NCBI RefSeq assembly: GCF_024124545.1
Contig: NZ_JAMXSF010000001.1
Span: 1 to 64,000, forward strand
DNA from: Pseudoalteromonas sp. XMcav2-N
GTDB taxonomy: Bacteria > Pseudomonadota > Gammaproteobacteria > Enterobacterales > Alteromonadaceae
Direction of reading: 5' to 3'
Length of the DNA: 64,000 nt
In this document: in pieces, positions 30,201-42,700 of the stretch
Layout of the letters: the number at the start of each line of letters is the position of its first letter
How positions within the stretch are numbered: position 1 is the stretch's first letter
Made by a program: the position numbers and the translations under genes
Notes under the pieces: generated by a model
The model's input: the letters and a program-made list of their open reading frames with translations, nothing else
The model's database searches: none
Told to the model about the DNA's origin: nothing

Positions 30201-30583
30201 ACTTCATCGTCTTTTTCGTAGTAGCAGGTATTAAATATTTCATGACTGGAAATCAAGCTTCGGATCGTAGTTTCCAGCTCATGTGTATCCCAGCTGTTAT
30301 CGAACCTGATCCACATTGGAATATTGAAGTCTGTAGTGCCGGGTTGAAGCTGTTGTGTCAGCCAAATACGTTTTTGGCTCAGCGATGCGGGCGCATCACC
30401 TGACAAACGAGCAGCCTGCTGTCCCTCAAGGTAGGCAATGATATGTGATTTCCGGCCCGAAATTCTGGACAGAATGGAACGATCTTTAAGCCGCCTGTTC
30501 GTCTTGTAACCCAGTTTTCCATCTTCAATAAACAGCGAAACACCTGCTGAATCTGCTTCCTGGATCAAGCTCTGGATATCCAT
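27248..30583 (-). CDS. NRPS, one glycine module with TubC docking domain (dock-C-A-PCP)
   Basis: 1,111 residues. Residues 1 to about 55 form a TubC-type N-terminal docking domain (SLFIEDGKLGYKTNRRL, then SHIIAYLEGQQ). The C domain has HHIALDE in place of HHxxxDG. The A domain has TSGSTGQPKG near 652 and code D-I-L-Q-L-G-M-V-W-K (Gly). PCP Ser is in LGGDSIT (about 1033). The tail VSEADLQSLFDEFES resembles those of the next two synthetases. AAGGAGG lies 5 nt before ATG 30583. It is the first gene of the minus-strand operon. A docking domain at the N-terminus means it is not an initiator; the divergent nine-module NRPS is the obvious donor. Confidence 0.92.
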   Translation of the reverse strand: MDIQSLIQEADSAGVSLFIEDGKLGYKTNRRLKDRSILSRISGRKSHIIAYLEGQQAARLSGDAPASLSQKRIWLTQQLQPGTTDFNIPMWIRFDNSWDTHELETTIRSLISSHEIFNTCYYEKDDEVYQRVQSDLVLTVEHHQCTQSSEQDLAEQVQTFSAYSFELETDMPVRVAFFHTATGCDLCLLFHHIALDETACQTFVAQLFASHQQHTTPSSTGQYRDYALWQKQHLTSPAFQRHATSFIETLRGAPQLHRLPLKAPHAQNTRSTAQTIPVTIPDALAGSVKHLCQEARITEFSFYHTVLAILLGHWSKVDDVMFGTPVIHRPTANMDQVLGCFLNLLPLRHQLDYNWSFAELIEYIKGKQNAMMRYQDVPFEYVLEQLKPARQPYVNPLFQILVSNHTSTDQADSDAQSWSFVSAAQATSKYDLTLKIVTAPNEARILWQYREDLFSSELMTMMSDSLVPLLTQLMNTREQTLKRALTEIKYPTLAQLTSTQIAPKRTLLGALAEHSQHQPHAIALRCHQQQISYESLNNQINLLAQNLLNQGLKQGDHLGLMLERHCDMVIAMLAALRLGLIYIPMDPDYPQQRLEYIAQQGQCKLILCEHTQQLSGTFTQMTLEELRAQPVAPTDLDLLPESDQLAYIIFTSGSTGQPKGVKINHGNLDNFLTSMVTQLSLTRHDTLLAVTPISFDISVLELFAPLMAGGEVVIAPQQQRDGLSLKQQLNTLPITVMQATPAGWQSLLDAGWEGKPTVRALSGGERLPTTLAQALNGKVACLWNMYGPTEATVWATCQLVDPNISQDIPLGQPINDCAIHILDEQGNPCPPQMRGEIVIAGACVGQGYVGLASQTAERFITLDSPQGPVNAYRTGDLGYINCEGELYCLGRNDHQVKIRGFRIELQEIERQLQQLAALEKVCVVVHAMPNGSQKLIAYFADPTQTQDCEQLQFQLRQVLPAYMVPDFIIAMDKLPLTPSGKIDRNHLASLEPSPEYNQLVPPANDQEQQLLELWKSLLNLSDIGTNCNFFALGGDSITAIKLVSQLQTLGFNANSGHIFQHQTIKDLAQSLIPNSTPNTVLASEQQLHGVEVIGDAVSEADLQSLFDEFES

Positions 30584-30679
30584 GTCGCCTCCTTGGATAT
30601 AGAGAATTGGTTATCTTTGTTTGTTGTTTTTGTTACAGCAATTAACAGCGTTGTTTTCATTTTATTGCAATTCGGATTT

Positions 30680-30707
30680 AGAGTACCTAAGGCTTGGAAA
30701 TTGTCAA
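30680..30707 (-). promoter_or_regulatory. Sigma70-like promoter for the minus-strand operon
   Basis: On the minus strand a perfect TTGACA (30707-30702) is followed after 16 nt by TACTCT (30685-30680), a weak -10. This would give a leader of about 90 nt before ATG 30583. Confidence 0.4.
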
Positions 30708-30806
30708 GATTAAAAAAATTCAAATTTAGTTTGATTTGTGCTCATCTTGTGTGTTTATTAGGTATTAAGTGACTTTTAGTGCTTGCAAATTAATTAATTC
30801 ATGTTT

Positions 30807-30826
30807 GTTTGTGTGCACTTACAAAC
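30807..30826. promoter_or_regulatory. Candidate operator palindrome
   Basis: GTTTGT-GTGCACTT-ACAAAC: 6-bp arms around an 8-nt spacer containing GTGCAC, in the divergent control region. No regulator gene adjoins it. Confidence 0.25.
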
Positions 30827-31376
30827 CAAATTGTGTTTTTGTGGTTAATTTTAAGTATTGAAATTGTAAGTTTTATTTTGTTGCGTAAATTGGGATGAAA
30901 AGTGAACTTTTTGTGCGATGTATGAACAGTCTTGTGCAAAGTTAATAACATCTGAGTTTACTGTCTTGCTGTATGTCATCTTGTATGTTTTGTGTGATTT
31001 TTAAGCATGCATAAAAAAGCAGGCAGGGGATTCAGTGCCTTTGTGTGAGTCCTGTCCATGGTAATAAAACTTCGCATTGAGTATGCCTTTGATTAAGCAA
31101 CCACTAACTTAGGTCTGTGAAGAACGGGTAATGGTGAGGCCACCGTGATGGTGTCCGTTATCTCATTCTGCAGTGCCGTTAAACCGAGTCAGGCATCTTG
31201 TTTTAAGTTGCTTTGCGCATCGCAAAACGAGAGGTATGACGCTTAGTGCAACAATGGTTTGGCCAATCACGGACAGCATAAACAGAGTTACACAGATTCA
31301 CACTGGTTTGCACGACAACAAGTGCAAGCCCTTATGTACTGAATTTTATAAATATAATAATACCGGGAGAGATACA

Positions 31377-33760
31377 GTGATTGTCGACAGAGCTAATCCA
31401 GGCATGGCTAAGGAAATAACCAGTTTGGCTCAATCCAGCCTAGATGCTGCAACAGTGACCCAGGCAGCAACCAGGCTGAATACAGACAAAGCGCAGATGT
31501 TGTTTAGCTGCTTCGCACTGGTGTATGCCAGATATTACCAGATGTCACCAGCGAGGATGCGATATGTAGATAATGCTGACGCTGATTTAGCAGGTAATAC
31601 CGAAAGAGTATGTGATTTACACCTTGACCCCATGATGACTGTGCAGCAATGGCACGATTATGTGTGTACACAGACAACAGGCGCACTTCCCGTGCCAACA
31701 GGCGCGTCAGAGAGTACAGATGCACTGTTGCCGGTTTTTCTTGTGACAGAGTCTGCCAAAGCAGACATTGAACGTCTGTCATTTACTTTGCTGTTAAACA
31801 TGGCATCTGACACACACCTTGAGTGGTTTTATGATGCCCGGCAGATAGACCATCAAACTGTGGAGACGCTTGCTGACTGGCTAAGCTTTGTGGTTACAGA
31901 GGTCGCGATTGACCCAAATCAGTCTCTGAACGCTTTGGCTTATTATCATAAGACTTTGTCTCCCCCGGTTGCACAAACACCTCAAAGCATTGTCGATGTA
32001 CTCGACCAAGTTTCTGAACACGCTCCCCGGACCCTTGCTGTGTGTGACAGTGATGAGCAAATCGATTATCGCACTTTAGTGACTCGCTCCTGTCACCTGG
32101 CGGCACAACTTAATGAGCAGGTTGATCCGGGTACTCGGGTCGGTGTGATGCTGCCCGGCTCAGTGTCTGCACTGGTGACACAGCTTGCGTTATGGCGCTT
32201 AGGCGCCACCTTTGTACCGCTTGACCCTGGTTATCCGGCACAAAGACTGGCACACATTATGACGGATGCAGACCTCAAATGTGTGCTCACAGATGCTACC
32301 AATGAGCACAAAGGTGCGCGCGATGGTGTGAAGTGCTATCGGTATGATGCTCTGATGGCACAGACGCATAGTAAGGTCTGGCATCCACCCGAGATAGACA
32401 CCAGTTTGTCTGCTTATATTATTTATACTTCCGGGTCGACCGGTTTGCCCAAGGGCGTGCCGATAAGCTATGAAGCTTTTGCTGCGCACATTCATGCCAT
32501 GTCTGAGCATTTGGCGTTATCGGATAAGGATGCCGTGTTGTCATTTGCATCTTTGAACGTAGATACCGCACTGGAGCAGATCTGGGTGGGACTGTGTGCC
32601 GGCGCAGCGGTGCATATTAAGGGCGAGCGGTTGTGGCGTCATCAGGAGTTGACCGATTACTTGTTGCAACAACAGATCACCTGTACCGACTTGCCGCCGG
32701 CGCTGGTCGCTGAACTGCTCAGTGAGCAAACGAACGAGATGGCGTTTTGGCAGCAAACCCGGTTGCATACTTTAGTACTGGGCGGAGAAACCCTGAACCC
32801 TCAGATTGTCCGTCGCTGGGAAGAGTTGGCGCTTTTCTCACGCTGTCGATTATTTAATGCCTATGGACCCACTGAAGCAACCATTACCTCCACCTGGCAC
32901 CAGGTAACACCGGCTGATTTGTCGCGTGCCAGTATTCCCATTGGTAAGTTATGTGGGCCCAGAATTGCGTTAGTGGTTGACAGTGAAGGCCATGAACAGC
33001 CCCCTGGTGCCGTTGGGGAATTGTTATTGGCAGGACCCTGCCTGAGTTCAGGTTATCTGAATCGCGAAGCAGAAAACCACAGTAAGTTTATTCAATATCG
33101 TGGCATACGTTGGTACCGCAGTGGGGATTTAGTCAGACAAGGTCCCGATGGCGAGTTCTATTTCCTGGGACGTGCCGATGAGCAGGTCAAAGTACGGGGC
33201 TTTCGTGTCGAGCTGGGTGAGATTGACAGTCAACTGGCACGTCATGATCAGATCAGAAGCATTGCGGTGGTTGATGTTGTACAAGGGCAGAGTCAACAAC
33301 TGGTTGCCTTCTATGTTGCGCAGGGAGAGCCGTCCACTGGCGAGGAACTCAGTGAATTTGCCGCATCTCGTCTGCCCGGGCACATGGTACCAAACCAGTT
33401 TGTCGCCCTGAGTGAATTACCTCTGCTGCCTAATGGGAAGGTCAATCGTCGTGCACTGCGAGATCATCGCTTGCCTGAACCTGTGGCCAGCGAAATCGTT
33501 GAGCCTCAGTCGCCATTACAAACACAACTTAGGAAAATCTGGGCGCAGGCATTTGAATTGCCTGAAGAAGCACTCAGTTGTGCTGCACACTTTTTTGCGC
33601 TGGGCGGACACTCCCTGATTGGTCTGCGTATACTCGGCGCCATTAGCGAACAGTTGATGGTAGACGTTGAGTTTCAAACCTTGCTTACTCATCCCACCAT
33701 AGTGGATTTGGCAAACTACATTGAGCTCGACACTGCGTCATTGGCAAAGGAAGCGAACCC
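31377..33760 (+). other. NRPS module 1 (loading): half C-A(Arg-like)-PCP
   Basis: Segments NVDTALEQIW, CTDLPPALV, LVLGGETL and NAYGPTEATIT give D-T-E-D-V-G-A-I-T-K. It shares 7 of 10 positions with the McyC arginine code (DVADVGAIDK), and Glu239/Asp278 suit a cationic side chain. The domain before A lacks the N-terminal lobe and HHxxxDG. Confidence 0.6.
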
Positions 33761-36700
33761 ATTGCCCGCCATCTCGGTGCAACCTGATGCAGCAGCTGGT
33801 CCGGTGGTATCCTTTGCGCAGCAACAGATGTGGCTGGCCAGTCAGCACGAAGGCTTGGAGGAAAATGGACAACACAGCTATTTAGTGCCTCTGACACTGT
33901 CGCTTAGCGGCCCGCTGGAGATCCCGCGTTTGCAAGCTGCATTGGATCTGTGGCTGGCACATAACCCAATCTTACGCACTCGCCTGGTGATGGACGAAGA
34001 CGGCCAGTTGCAGCCCCAGCTCGCAGACACTACGCAGCTGCCATTGCAACACATTGAACTGAGCCAGCTGGATGAAGCACAGCAGTCACAGCGCATTGCG
34101 CAGGTCCGTGCTGAGTTGGGCCGCGGACTGACACCAGCCAGTTCGCTGATGGTGAACGCCTGTTTGATTAGCGTGTCTGAGCAGCGCCACCTTTTATGTT
34201 GTGTGTTTCATCACATCGCAGTTGATGACTGGTCGGTCAATTTACTGTGCCAGCAACTCAGTGAGTTTTATCAGCATGCGGTTGAGCCTGGTGAGCGGGC
34301 AGGTTATGGGGATTATGCTCGCTGGCAAAAGCAACACTGGGAGGGCAGTGAGCAGGCGCAGGCCATGAGTCAGTATTGGCAGACGCAGTTAGAGTCGTTG
34401 CCGGCTCTGCATGGTATTGCCCTGGATAAACCACGCAGTCATTTGTCACTCAATGAGGAGCAATCACCCGCGGCAGGTATGGCACGAGTTGTGCTCCCAC
34501 AGACTGTTGGGCAGCAATTGGCTGAATTTGCCAAGCGCCATGGCACCTCTGAATTTGTGGTATTGCAGAGTATGTTTGCGCTGGTGGTAAGCCTGTTTAG
34601 CCGTGAAGAAGACGTTGTGATTGGGTCACCCATGGCGAATCGTCAACAGCGCGCCACCCAGGATATGGTCGGATATTTTGTTAATCCGGTGGCTATTCGC
34701 AGTCAGGTCAATCGCCAGCAAACTCTGGCGCAGTTTATCGCCGGTCAGCACGACACCATCATGGCGGCAATGGCGCATCAGGCGTTTCCTTTTTCTCATT
34801 TGGTCGATACGCTTAATCCGCCACGCCAGGAACATGTTCATCCAATTTTTCAGATTCTATTTAACTTTCTGGGTAAGAACCCACATCGTGAACACTTTAC
34901 ACTGGGCGAGGTTGAAGCTCAGGTATTGACTGAGCAAGACACTCAGGCGAAGTTTGATCTGACCCTGGATATCTGGCAAAGCATGGATGACCAGCTCACC
35001 ACCAGCCTTTACTATAACAGTGCTTTGTTTGACAGCACGACCGCGGAGTCAATTCTGTCGCAATTCTGTGAGGCCCTGAATCACTGGCTGACAGAGTCCG
35101 CCCAACCTCTGCATCAGTTAACAAACGCCCCTGTTCAGTCTGCCCGGGAAGTGCTGCTGACACTTGGTAAAGGGGTAGAATGTGAGCTGGATGAGTCTTT
35201 TGTGCAACGTCTGAATCGCCTCAGTGAACAGTGTGACGGCCGCCCGGCGCTGATTGACGATAATCGTTCTCTCAGTTACCGGGAGTTGGCACAACAGGCC
35301 CGTGCATTGGCTGGTTATCTGCAAAACAACGGGGTGGAGCAAGGTGATGCCATTGCCGTGATGATGCCTCGTTGTGTTGAGTATATTGTTGCTGTGTATG
35401 CCTGCCATTTATGTGGCGCAGCGTTTGTCCCTGTCGATACTCATTTCCCGGTTGAACGGATTAATAATATCGCCAGCCAGGCCGGTATCCGTTGGTTGTT
35501 GAGTGTATCGGAAGTTGCCAAGGCTCCGGATCTGGCATGTGAATTTATCGATGTACGAGTTGCGATGGCACAAGGGTTGAGCTGTCAGCCGGTAGTCAAC
35601 CGTCCACAAGATACGGCCTATATGCTGTTTACGTCCGGTTCAACCGGCACGCCCAAAGGGGTTATCGTCACCCAGCGTAACTTAAGCTACTTTTTAACTA
35701 CCAATGATACGGATACATTTGCGGCGCATGATCCTCGTAATGTACGGTGGGGCTGGCGCCTGGCGTTTGTCTTTGACGGCTCCATGCTGGGGCTGGGTGC
35801 TGTTGCCTCTGGTGCAACTGTGGTGCTGGCAGACGAAGCAACCTGTCAGGATCCTGAGCGTTATGCAGAGTTTTGTCGTCAGCATCAGTTGACTCACTGT
35901 TGTGTCACCCCTTCATTTTGTGAGCTATTTATCGAGCAATGGCCGGATGCTGCACAGATGCCAAATCTGGGGATGGGAGGGGAGTCGATTTCGCCGTCAT
36001 TATGGGCGCGCCTCAATCAGATTGCCGCTCAAACCGGGTTGAGCATCATCAATTACTACGGTCCGACAGAAATTACGGTACATGCCACAAGTTGTGATAT
36101 CAGCACATCGGCTTTGCCGAGCATCGGCAAGGTGGCAAGCAATGCGCAGATTTATCTGGTCGATGACTGCGGTGCCTTGTTACCTCGTGGCGCGATTGGT
36201 GAAATATGGGTTGCTGGTAGTGGTGTCACTGCCGGTTATCTCGACCAGCCGGCATTGACTGCGGAAAAATTCATTGAAAACCCCTTTGGTCCTGGCTTGG
36301 TTTATAAAACAGGCGATCTGGGGCGCTGGAATACACAAGGGCAGCTTACTTTTCAGGGACGCGCAGATACGCAATTAAAACTGCGTGGCTATCGAATTGA
36401 GCCCGGTGAAGTCGAATCAGTTATTGCTCAGCATGAGGCCGTGCAGCAAGCGTTTGTAACAGCGCACCGCCAGCAGCTGGTTGCTTATGTGGCAGTGGGT
36501 GACGTCGCTGAGGACGCACATGCTGAGCTGCAGCGTGCTTTACAGGTGAACCTGAATGCGCAGCTCCCTGCCTATATGGTGCCTACCCACTTTGTTTTTA
36601 TACCTCAGCTGCCCTTGACTCTGAACGGCAAGGTCAACAAAAAAGCATTGCCGCTTCCTCAGGCGAGTGGCGCTGATGAGTATGTTGCACCGGGCAATGT

Positions 36701-39700
36701 TACTGAGGTGAAGCTCTGCGAAATGTGGGCAGAGGTTTTAACGCTGGACGCCTCGCAGATCAGTGTGCACAGCAACTTCTTTACGCTGGGTGGCCACTCC
36801 TTACTGGCAACCAAGCTGATCAGCATGATCAAGAAAGTGTTTGGCTATCCGCTGACAATGACACAGCTGTTTGCCAATCCAAACATTGCCGCGCTGGCAG
36901 CCCTGCTGCCAGCGCCTCAGGCAGCCGACAGTGCAGTACGCAGTGAAATACAATTTGACCCCAATGCAGACGTCGTATTGTCATTTGCGCAGCAACAGAT
37001 GTGGCTGGCCTGTGAAATGAGTGACAATCAGGCTGGGTACTTACTGCCACTACACCTGGCATTGCACGGCACAGTTGATGCTGCCCGACTTGATACAGCA
37101 CTGGTTAGCCTGCTCACTCGCCATACCGTGTTGCGTACTTCCATTGAGCGCACCGGGCAGGGGATTGCTGCTCGGGTAAACCCGGTACCGGACAGGGTTT
37201 TAAGTCAGGTTGACTTGCGTGAGTACAATACCGCGCAACAGCAAGAGGCCATTGCTAAAGTGGCAGAGCAAGTGGTAACCACATTGACACCTGCCAGCGA
37301 TCTTATGCTGCATGCCGTCTTGTTTACGCTGGGCACTGAACTGTATGAGCTGAGATTATGGTGCCATCATATCGCAGCGGATGGCTGGTCTGTCGAGCTG
37401 CTGGGTAATGAATTATCCGCTTTGTATATTGACCCCACAGCACAGCATGACGTGACGTTACAATACAGTGACTTTGCACGTTGGCAGCGTGAGCACTTTG
37501 CTGAGCAAGATGTGCTGCCGTCACTGCGTGAATACTGGCAGACGCAGCTCACCGATTTACCGAGTTTACACAGTTTGCCTATAGATGGCGCACCTGAGGG
37601 GGATCTGCATACCGCGCATACCTGTCGGGTGACACTTGATGAAAAGCAAAACCAGCAGCTGAAAGCATTTTCGGGTGCTCATGATGTTACCTCGTTTGCG
37701 ACATTACAGAGCGCATTTGCGTTACTGCTGGCACAATTTGGCGCCGAGCAAGACGTGGTAATGGGTACGCCGATGGCGAATCGTCGTCATGAAGAAACTC
37801 AGGCACTGATTGGCTATTTCGTCAATTCAGTGGTGCTGCGCAGCGAGGTAGACTGGACAGACAGCTTCAGTACTATGCTTGTCCGACAAAAAGCCATGAT
37901 CCTCGATGCGTATGAGCATCAGGAACTGCCATTTGAACAGCTGGTTGAACTCTTACAGCCGCAACGCGTGCATGGTCGTCATCCGCTTTTCCAGATCATG
38001 TTCAATTATTTATCCAGTGATGAACGTCTGACGTCGTTTGCCTTGCCGGGTGTCCGGGTGAGTACATTGCCCCCAGAGCAAAGCGCCGCTAAGTTTGATC
38101 TGTCACTGAACATCATAGAGCGCGACTCTGGTGCGTTGAGCATTGAAGTGGATTACGCCACGGATCTGTTCAGTGAGGCGATGATAAACAGCTTGCTGTC
38201 TCAGTTCGTGCATATTATCTCGGTATGTTGCGCCGCGCCTTCTGAGCCGCTCAATGCACTTGATTTACTGGCACCAGAGCAGATTCCAGTAGTGCGCGAG
38301 CAGCTGGGTCACGGGCCTGAGCAGACTGTGCAGTCGGTATTCATGCCACAGCGCTTGTCTGATCTGGCTGCCGCTCGTCCGGCGCACATTGCCGTGCACG
38401 ATGCGCATGCTCAACTGAGTTATGCTGAACTGGATCATCAGGCCAGGCAGTATGCTGCGGGTCTTCAGCAGCTGGGTGTAAAGCCGGGTGATGCGCTGGC
38501 ATTGTTGCTACCCAAAGATGTGCATTTGGTGGCATTGCTACAGGCAATTCATCTGTGTGGCGGCGTCTATATCCCGTTGGATGAAAGCTATCCGACTGAG
38601 CGGATAGACAACATCTGTCAGCAAGCCGATGTGCGCTTTATTATCAGTTGTGAGTCGTTGCAAACACTGTATCGGGGTGAACGTGTGGTCCACCAGCTGA
38701 AAACCCTCAGTGCTGATTATAACCGCTATCAGAGTGTGGATGTCTGTGCGCAAGATACCGCGTATATATTATTTACATCTGGCTCAACCGGTGAGCCAAA
38801 AGGGGTGCAGGTGAGCCATGGCAACCTGGCTCACTTTATTGGGGTGATGCAAGATACTGTACTCAATGGTCGTGATGTCAGTGACGTGTGCTGGGGCTGG
38901 CGTGCGCCGCTGGTCTTTGATGCCTCGGTGGTTGGCCTTGCTGCACTGGCACTGGGCGGACAGCTATGGATATGTGACAGAGAAACCAGCCGGGATCCAG
39001 TTAAATATGCGGCGTTCGTTCAGCAACAGGGTATCAATCTGACCTTTGCAACCCCCTCGTTTGCTCAGCTGATGCTCGATGCCTGGCCACAGGATAAGCC
39101 TATCCCGGATCTTGTGTTAGGCGGAGAGGCACTGGAGCAGCCCCTTTGGTCACAACTGGTCACTCTACGTGAACAGGGGCACCGGGCTTATAACGTCTAT
39201 GGACCAACGGAAACAACGGTTTATGTGACCTGTACTGAGGTAACTGGCGACACAACGCATTTGGGACAAATCGTAGCCAGCACTCAGCTATATGTGCTCG
39301 ACCCTTATCAACGTCTGCAGCCATTTGGTGCGAAAGGCGAACTTTACATCGCCGGTAGCGGCGTATCACAGGGATATTTGAATCGTGGTCAGCAAACCCG
39401 GGACAGCTTCCTCAGCAACCCGTTTGGGGCTGGAAAACTTTACCGCAGTGGCGATCTGGTGCGCTGGGATGAGGCTCACCGACTGGCGTACATGGGTCGG
39501 GCGGATGACCAAATCAAATTGCGCGGTTTGCGAATCGAATTGGGAGAGATCACTCGCTTGATGAGTAACAGCGGCCTGGTCAAACAGGCTTGCGTACAGG
39601 TTGTTGAACAGCATTTGGTTGCCTACTTTACGGCATCTGAAACAGCGGCAGGCGACCTTACTCGTCAACTTACACAACATCTGAGCGAAAAGTTGCCGGA

Positions 39701-42700
39701 TTATATGGTGCCTTCACAATGTATTTTGCTGGATGAAATGCCATTGACCGTGAACGGTAAAGTGGATAAGCGCAGGTTACCCGCGCCAAATATCGTTGAG
39801 CATGTGTACCAGGGGCCGGCTAATGAAACAGAGCAACAACTGGTTGAGCTGTGGGGTCAGGTATTGGGCCGTAAAGCCGGTGAAATCAGTACAACGGCCA
39901 ATTTCTTTGCGCTGGGCGGACATTCTTTACTGGCAGCAAAGTTGATCACCCTGATCAATGGGGCATTTGGGGGCGACTGGTCACTGGCGAGTGTCTTTAA
40001 GTATGCAAGCGTTCAGGCTCAGGCAGAGATGATAGCGCAGCACACGCAGATTACCCACAGTGTTGAAATTACGCGCTCACATAATGATGAACCTGTGCTG
40101 TCTATGGCACAGCGCCAGATGTGGCTGGCCTGTGAGATGAGTGACGCTCAGGCGGGTTACTATATCCCGCTTTATCTGCGCTTTGAAACTTGTCCGGATC
40201 CTGAACGTCTGGACCGAGCCTTATGTGCTTTACTTGAGCACAATCCGGTACTGAGAACCTCAGTGGTTCAGCAAGATAATGAACTGACAGCAAAACTTAA
40301 TGCCCAGCCTGATAGCCTACTGACGTTTGATGATCTGTCAGAGTGTGAGACAGAGCAACGTGACACTGCACTGGCTAACAGTTTTGCGCAACTTCATGAG
40401 GGTCTTACGCCGCAAAGTCCGCTGATGCTGCGCGCGAAACTGATCACTCTGGGCGCTCAAGAGTACGTTCTGGCGCTGTGTATTCATCATATCGCGGCGG
40501 ATGGCTGGTCCATGGGACTGATCCTGGAGCAGCTGGATCACTTTTATCGTACTGGGCACGCTGATGAGTCTGACCTGCCTCTATATCATGACTATGCACG
40601 CTGGCAGCAAGCACGGTTCGAAGATCCTGTTCATATGGATAAGCTGGCGAAGTACTGGCAACAGCAGCTGGCAGACTTACCACTGCATCATGAGCTGGCA
40701 CTGGATAATCCGCGTCCGGTTGATGCCAGCTATCGAGCGCAGACTCTGAACAGACGCATTCCTAAGAAGCAGGTGAGTGCAATCCGCGAATTTGCTCAGC
40801 AGCAGCAAACCACCCCATTTGTGGTGTTGCAGAGTGCTTTCTCCTGGGTTTTATCGCTGTTCAGTGGTGAACAAGATATTGTGATGGGTACGCCAATGGC
40901 AAACCGTCAGCAGGCGAGCTGTGAACACATGATTGGCTATTTTGTAAATAGTGTTGTGTTGCGTGCGCAGGTATCTCCTCAACTGAGTTTTAACGACCTG
41001 GTCAAAGCGCAAAATAGTACCTTCCTGAGCGCTTATGAACATCAGGCCTTCCCGTTTGAGACACTGGTAGAAACCTTAAATCCGGAGCGGGTTGCGCATC
41101 TTCACCCGTTGTTCCAGATTATGTTCAGCTATCTGACGGCTGAACACAGTGCGGCAATTTCTCTGGGAGAGCTTGGCTGTGAAACGCTGGAAGAGCCAAA
41201 CAGCTTTGCTAAATTTGACCTGACGCTCAATGCAACAGAGCAGCAAAATGGCGATATCCTGCTGGAAATTGACTTCAGTACAGACATCTTTGAGGCCGCG
41301 ACAGCACAAGCCCTGCTGACCTGTCTGAGCGATGGACTCAGCAACTTACTGGCTCACAGCAGTACGCCATTCGAATCTTTGCCCGCACTGGTTGATGACA
41401 CTCAGCGGCGTGCCATTGAGGCACTGGGTAAAGGAGCGTCTTGCCAGTACGAGGCGGATTTGCGCACTATGCTCGAAGCGCGTGTTGCCCGAAGCCCTGA
41501 TCATATCGTCATTGAAGAGGGCGAGTTGACGCTGACTTACAGTCAGCTACAAACGCGCGCCACACAGTTGGCAGGGTATTTACAATCTCTGGGTGTCCAG
41601 CCTGGTGATAATCTGGGACTATTATTGCCGCGTAGCGCAGATGCGCTTGTGGCTATTTATGCAACCCAGCTGTGTGGCGCGACTTTTGTGCCGCTGGCGC
41701 TGGATTACCCTCGTGCCCGGGTTGAGAAAATAGCTGAACAGGCACAGATCCGTCTGTTACTGGTTCAGCACCCGGATGCAGGGCAGGCATTTGAGGGAAT
41801 AGCCGAGATTGTCAGCCTGCAAACTATTCCATCTGGCTGCGACTACCGGGTGCCAGAGCGATATGCACAGATGGCGTATTTGCTCTTTACATCCGGCTCT
41901 ACCGGCGAGCCCAAAGGCGTGTGTATCAGTCAGCAAAATCTGGCGCATCTACTGACAAGCTGGACACAGCGGACCTTTGCAACGGCAGACATGGCCATGG
42001 TGCGCTGGGGCTGGCGTGCTCCTTTAGTGTTTGATGCGTCTATGTTTGGCCTGGCCATAGTGGCATTTGGCGGGTGTCTGGTCATTGCTGACCATGAAAC
42101 GGGTCGTGACCCCTATGCCTTCATGCAGTTCTGTCAGGCTCACGATATTAACTACAGCTTTGCCACGCCTTCTTTTGCGGAGCAAATGCTGGAGTGTCAT
42201 GAACAAGAGATGCCATCGCTGATGCTCGGTGGTGAAGCGCTGAATCGTAAACTCTGGTGCCAGCTCAGTGAGTACAGTGAGCAACATGGTCGCGTGTTCT
42301 TCAACGCCTATGGTCCGACGGAAACAACCGTCGAAGTAACTCAGACTGAGGTCACAGGCACCCATCCTCATCTCGGTGGTCCGATAGCCAATACCCAGCT
42401 TTACGTACTGGACGCTCAGCAGCGTTGTGTTCCTGTCGGGGCCAAAGGGGAGTTGTATATTGCCGGTGCGGGCGTTGCTGAGGGATACCTCAACAATCCG
42501 GCACAGAGTGAAAAAGCCTTTATTAACAATCCATTTGGTTCAGGTTTGCTGTATCGCAGTGGCGATTTGGTGCGCTGGGATCATGATGGCAATCTGGAAT
42601 TCTTTGGTCGTATCGATCAGCAGGTCAAATTGCGTGGATTCCGTATCGAACTGGGCGAGATTGAAACGGTACTCAGTCGCAGCGAAGCTGTAGCTCAAGT

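Larger units (their letters stand above)
30584..31376. promoter_or_regulatory. Divergent promoter region between the two NRPS operons
   Basis: About 790 bp without a supported gene. The first 450 bp are very AT-rich, unlike the NRPS genes on either side. It carries a likely minus-strand promoter (30680-30707), the palindromic stretch AATTAATTAATT with AATTAATTCATG (30792-30803), and an inverted repeat GTTTGT-N8-ACAAAC (30807-30826). The nine-module gene has an open frame from 31173, but its ribosome-binding site and GTG lie at 31365-31379. Confidence 0.65.

Noticed and set aside
31173..31376. N-terminal extension of the giant NRPS from ATG 31173
   Set aside because: The extra 68 residues have no domain character and no good ribosome-binding site, whereas GTG 31377 has GGGAG at ideal spacing.
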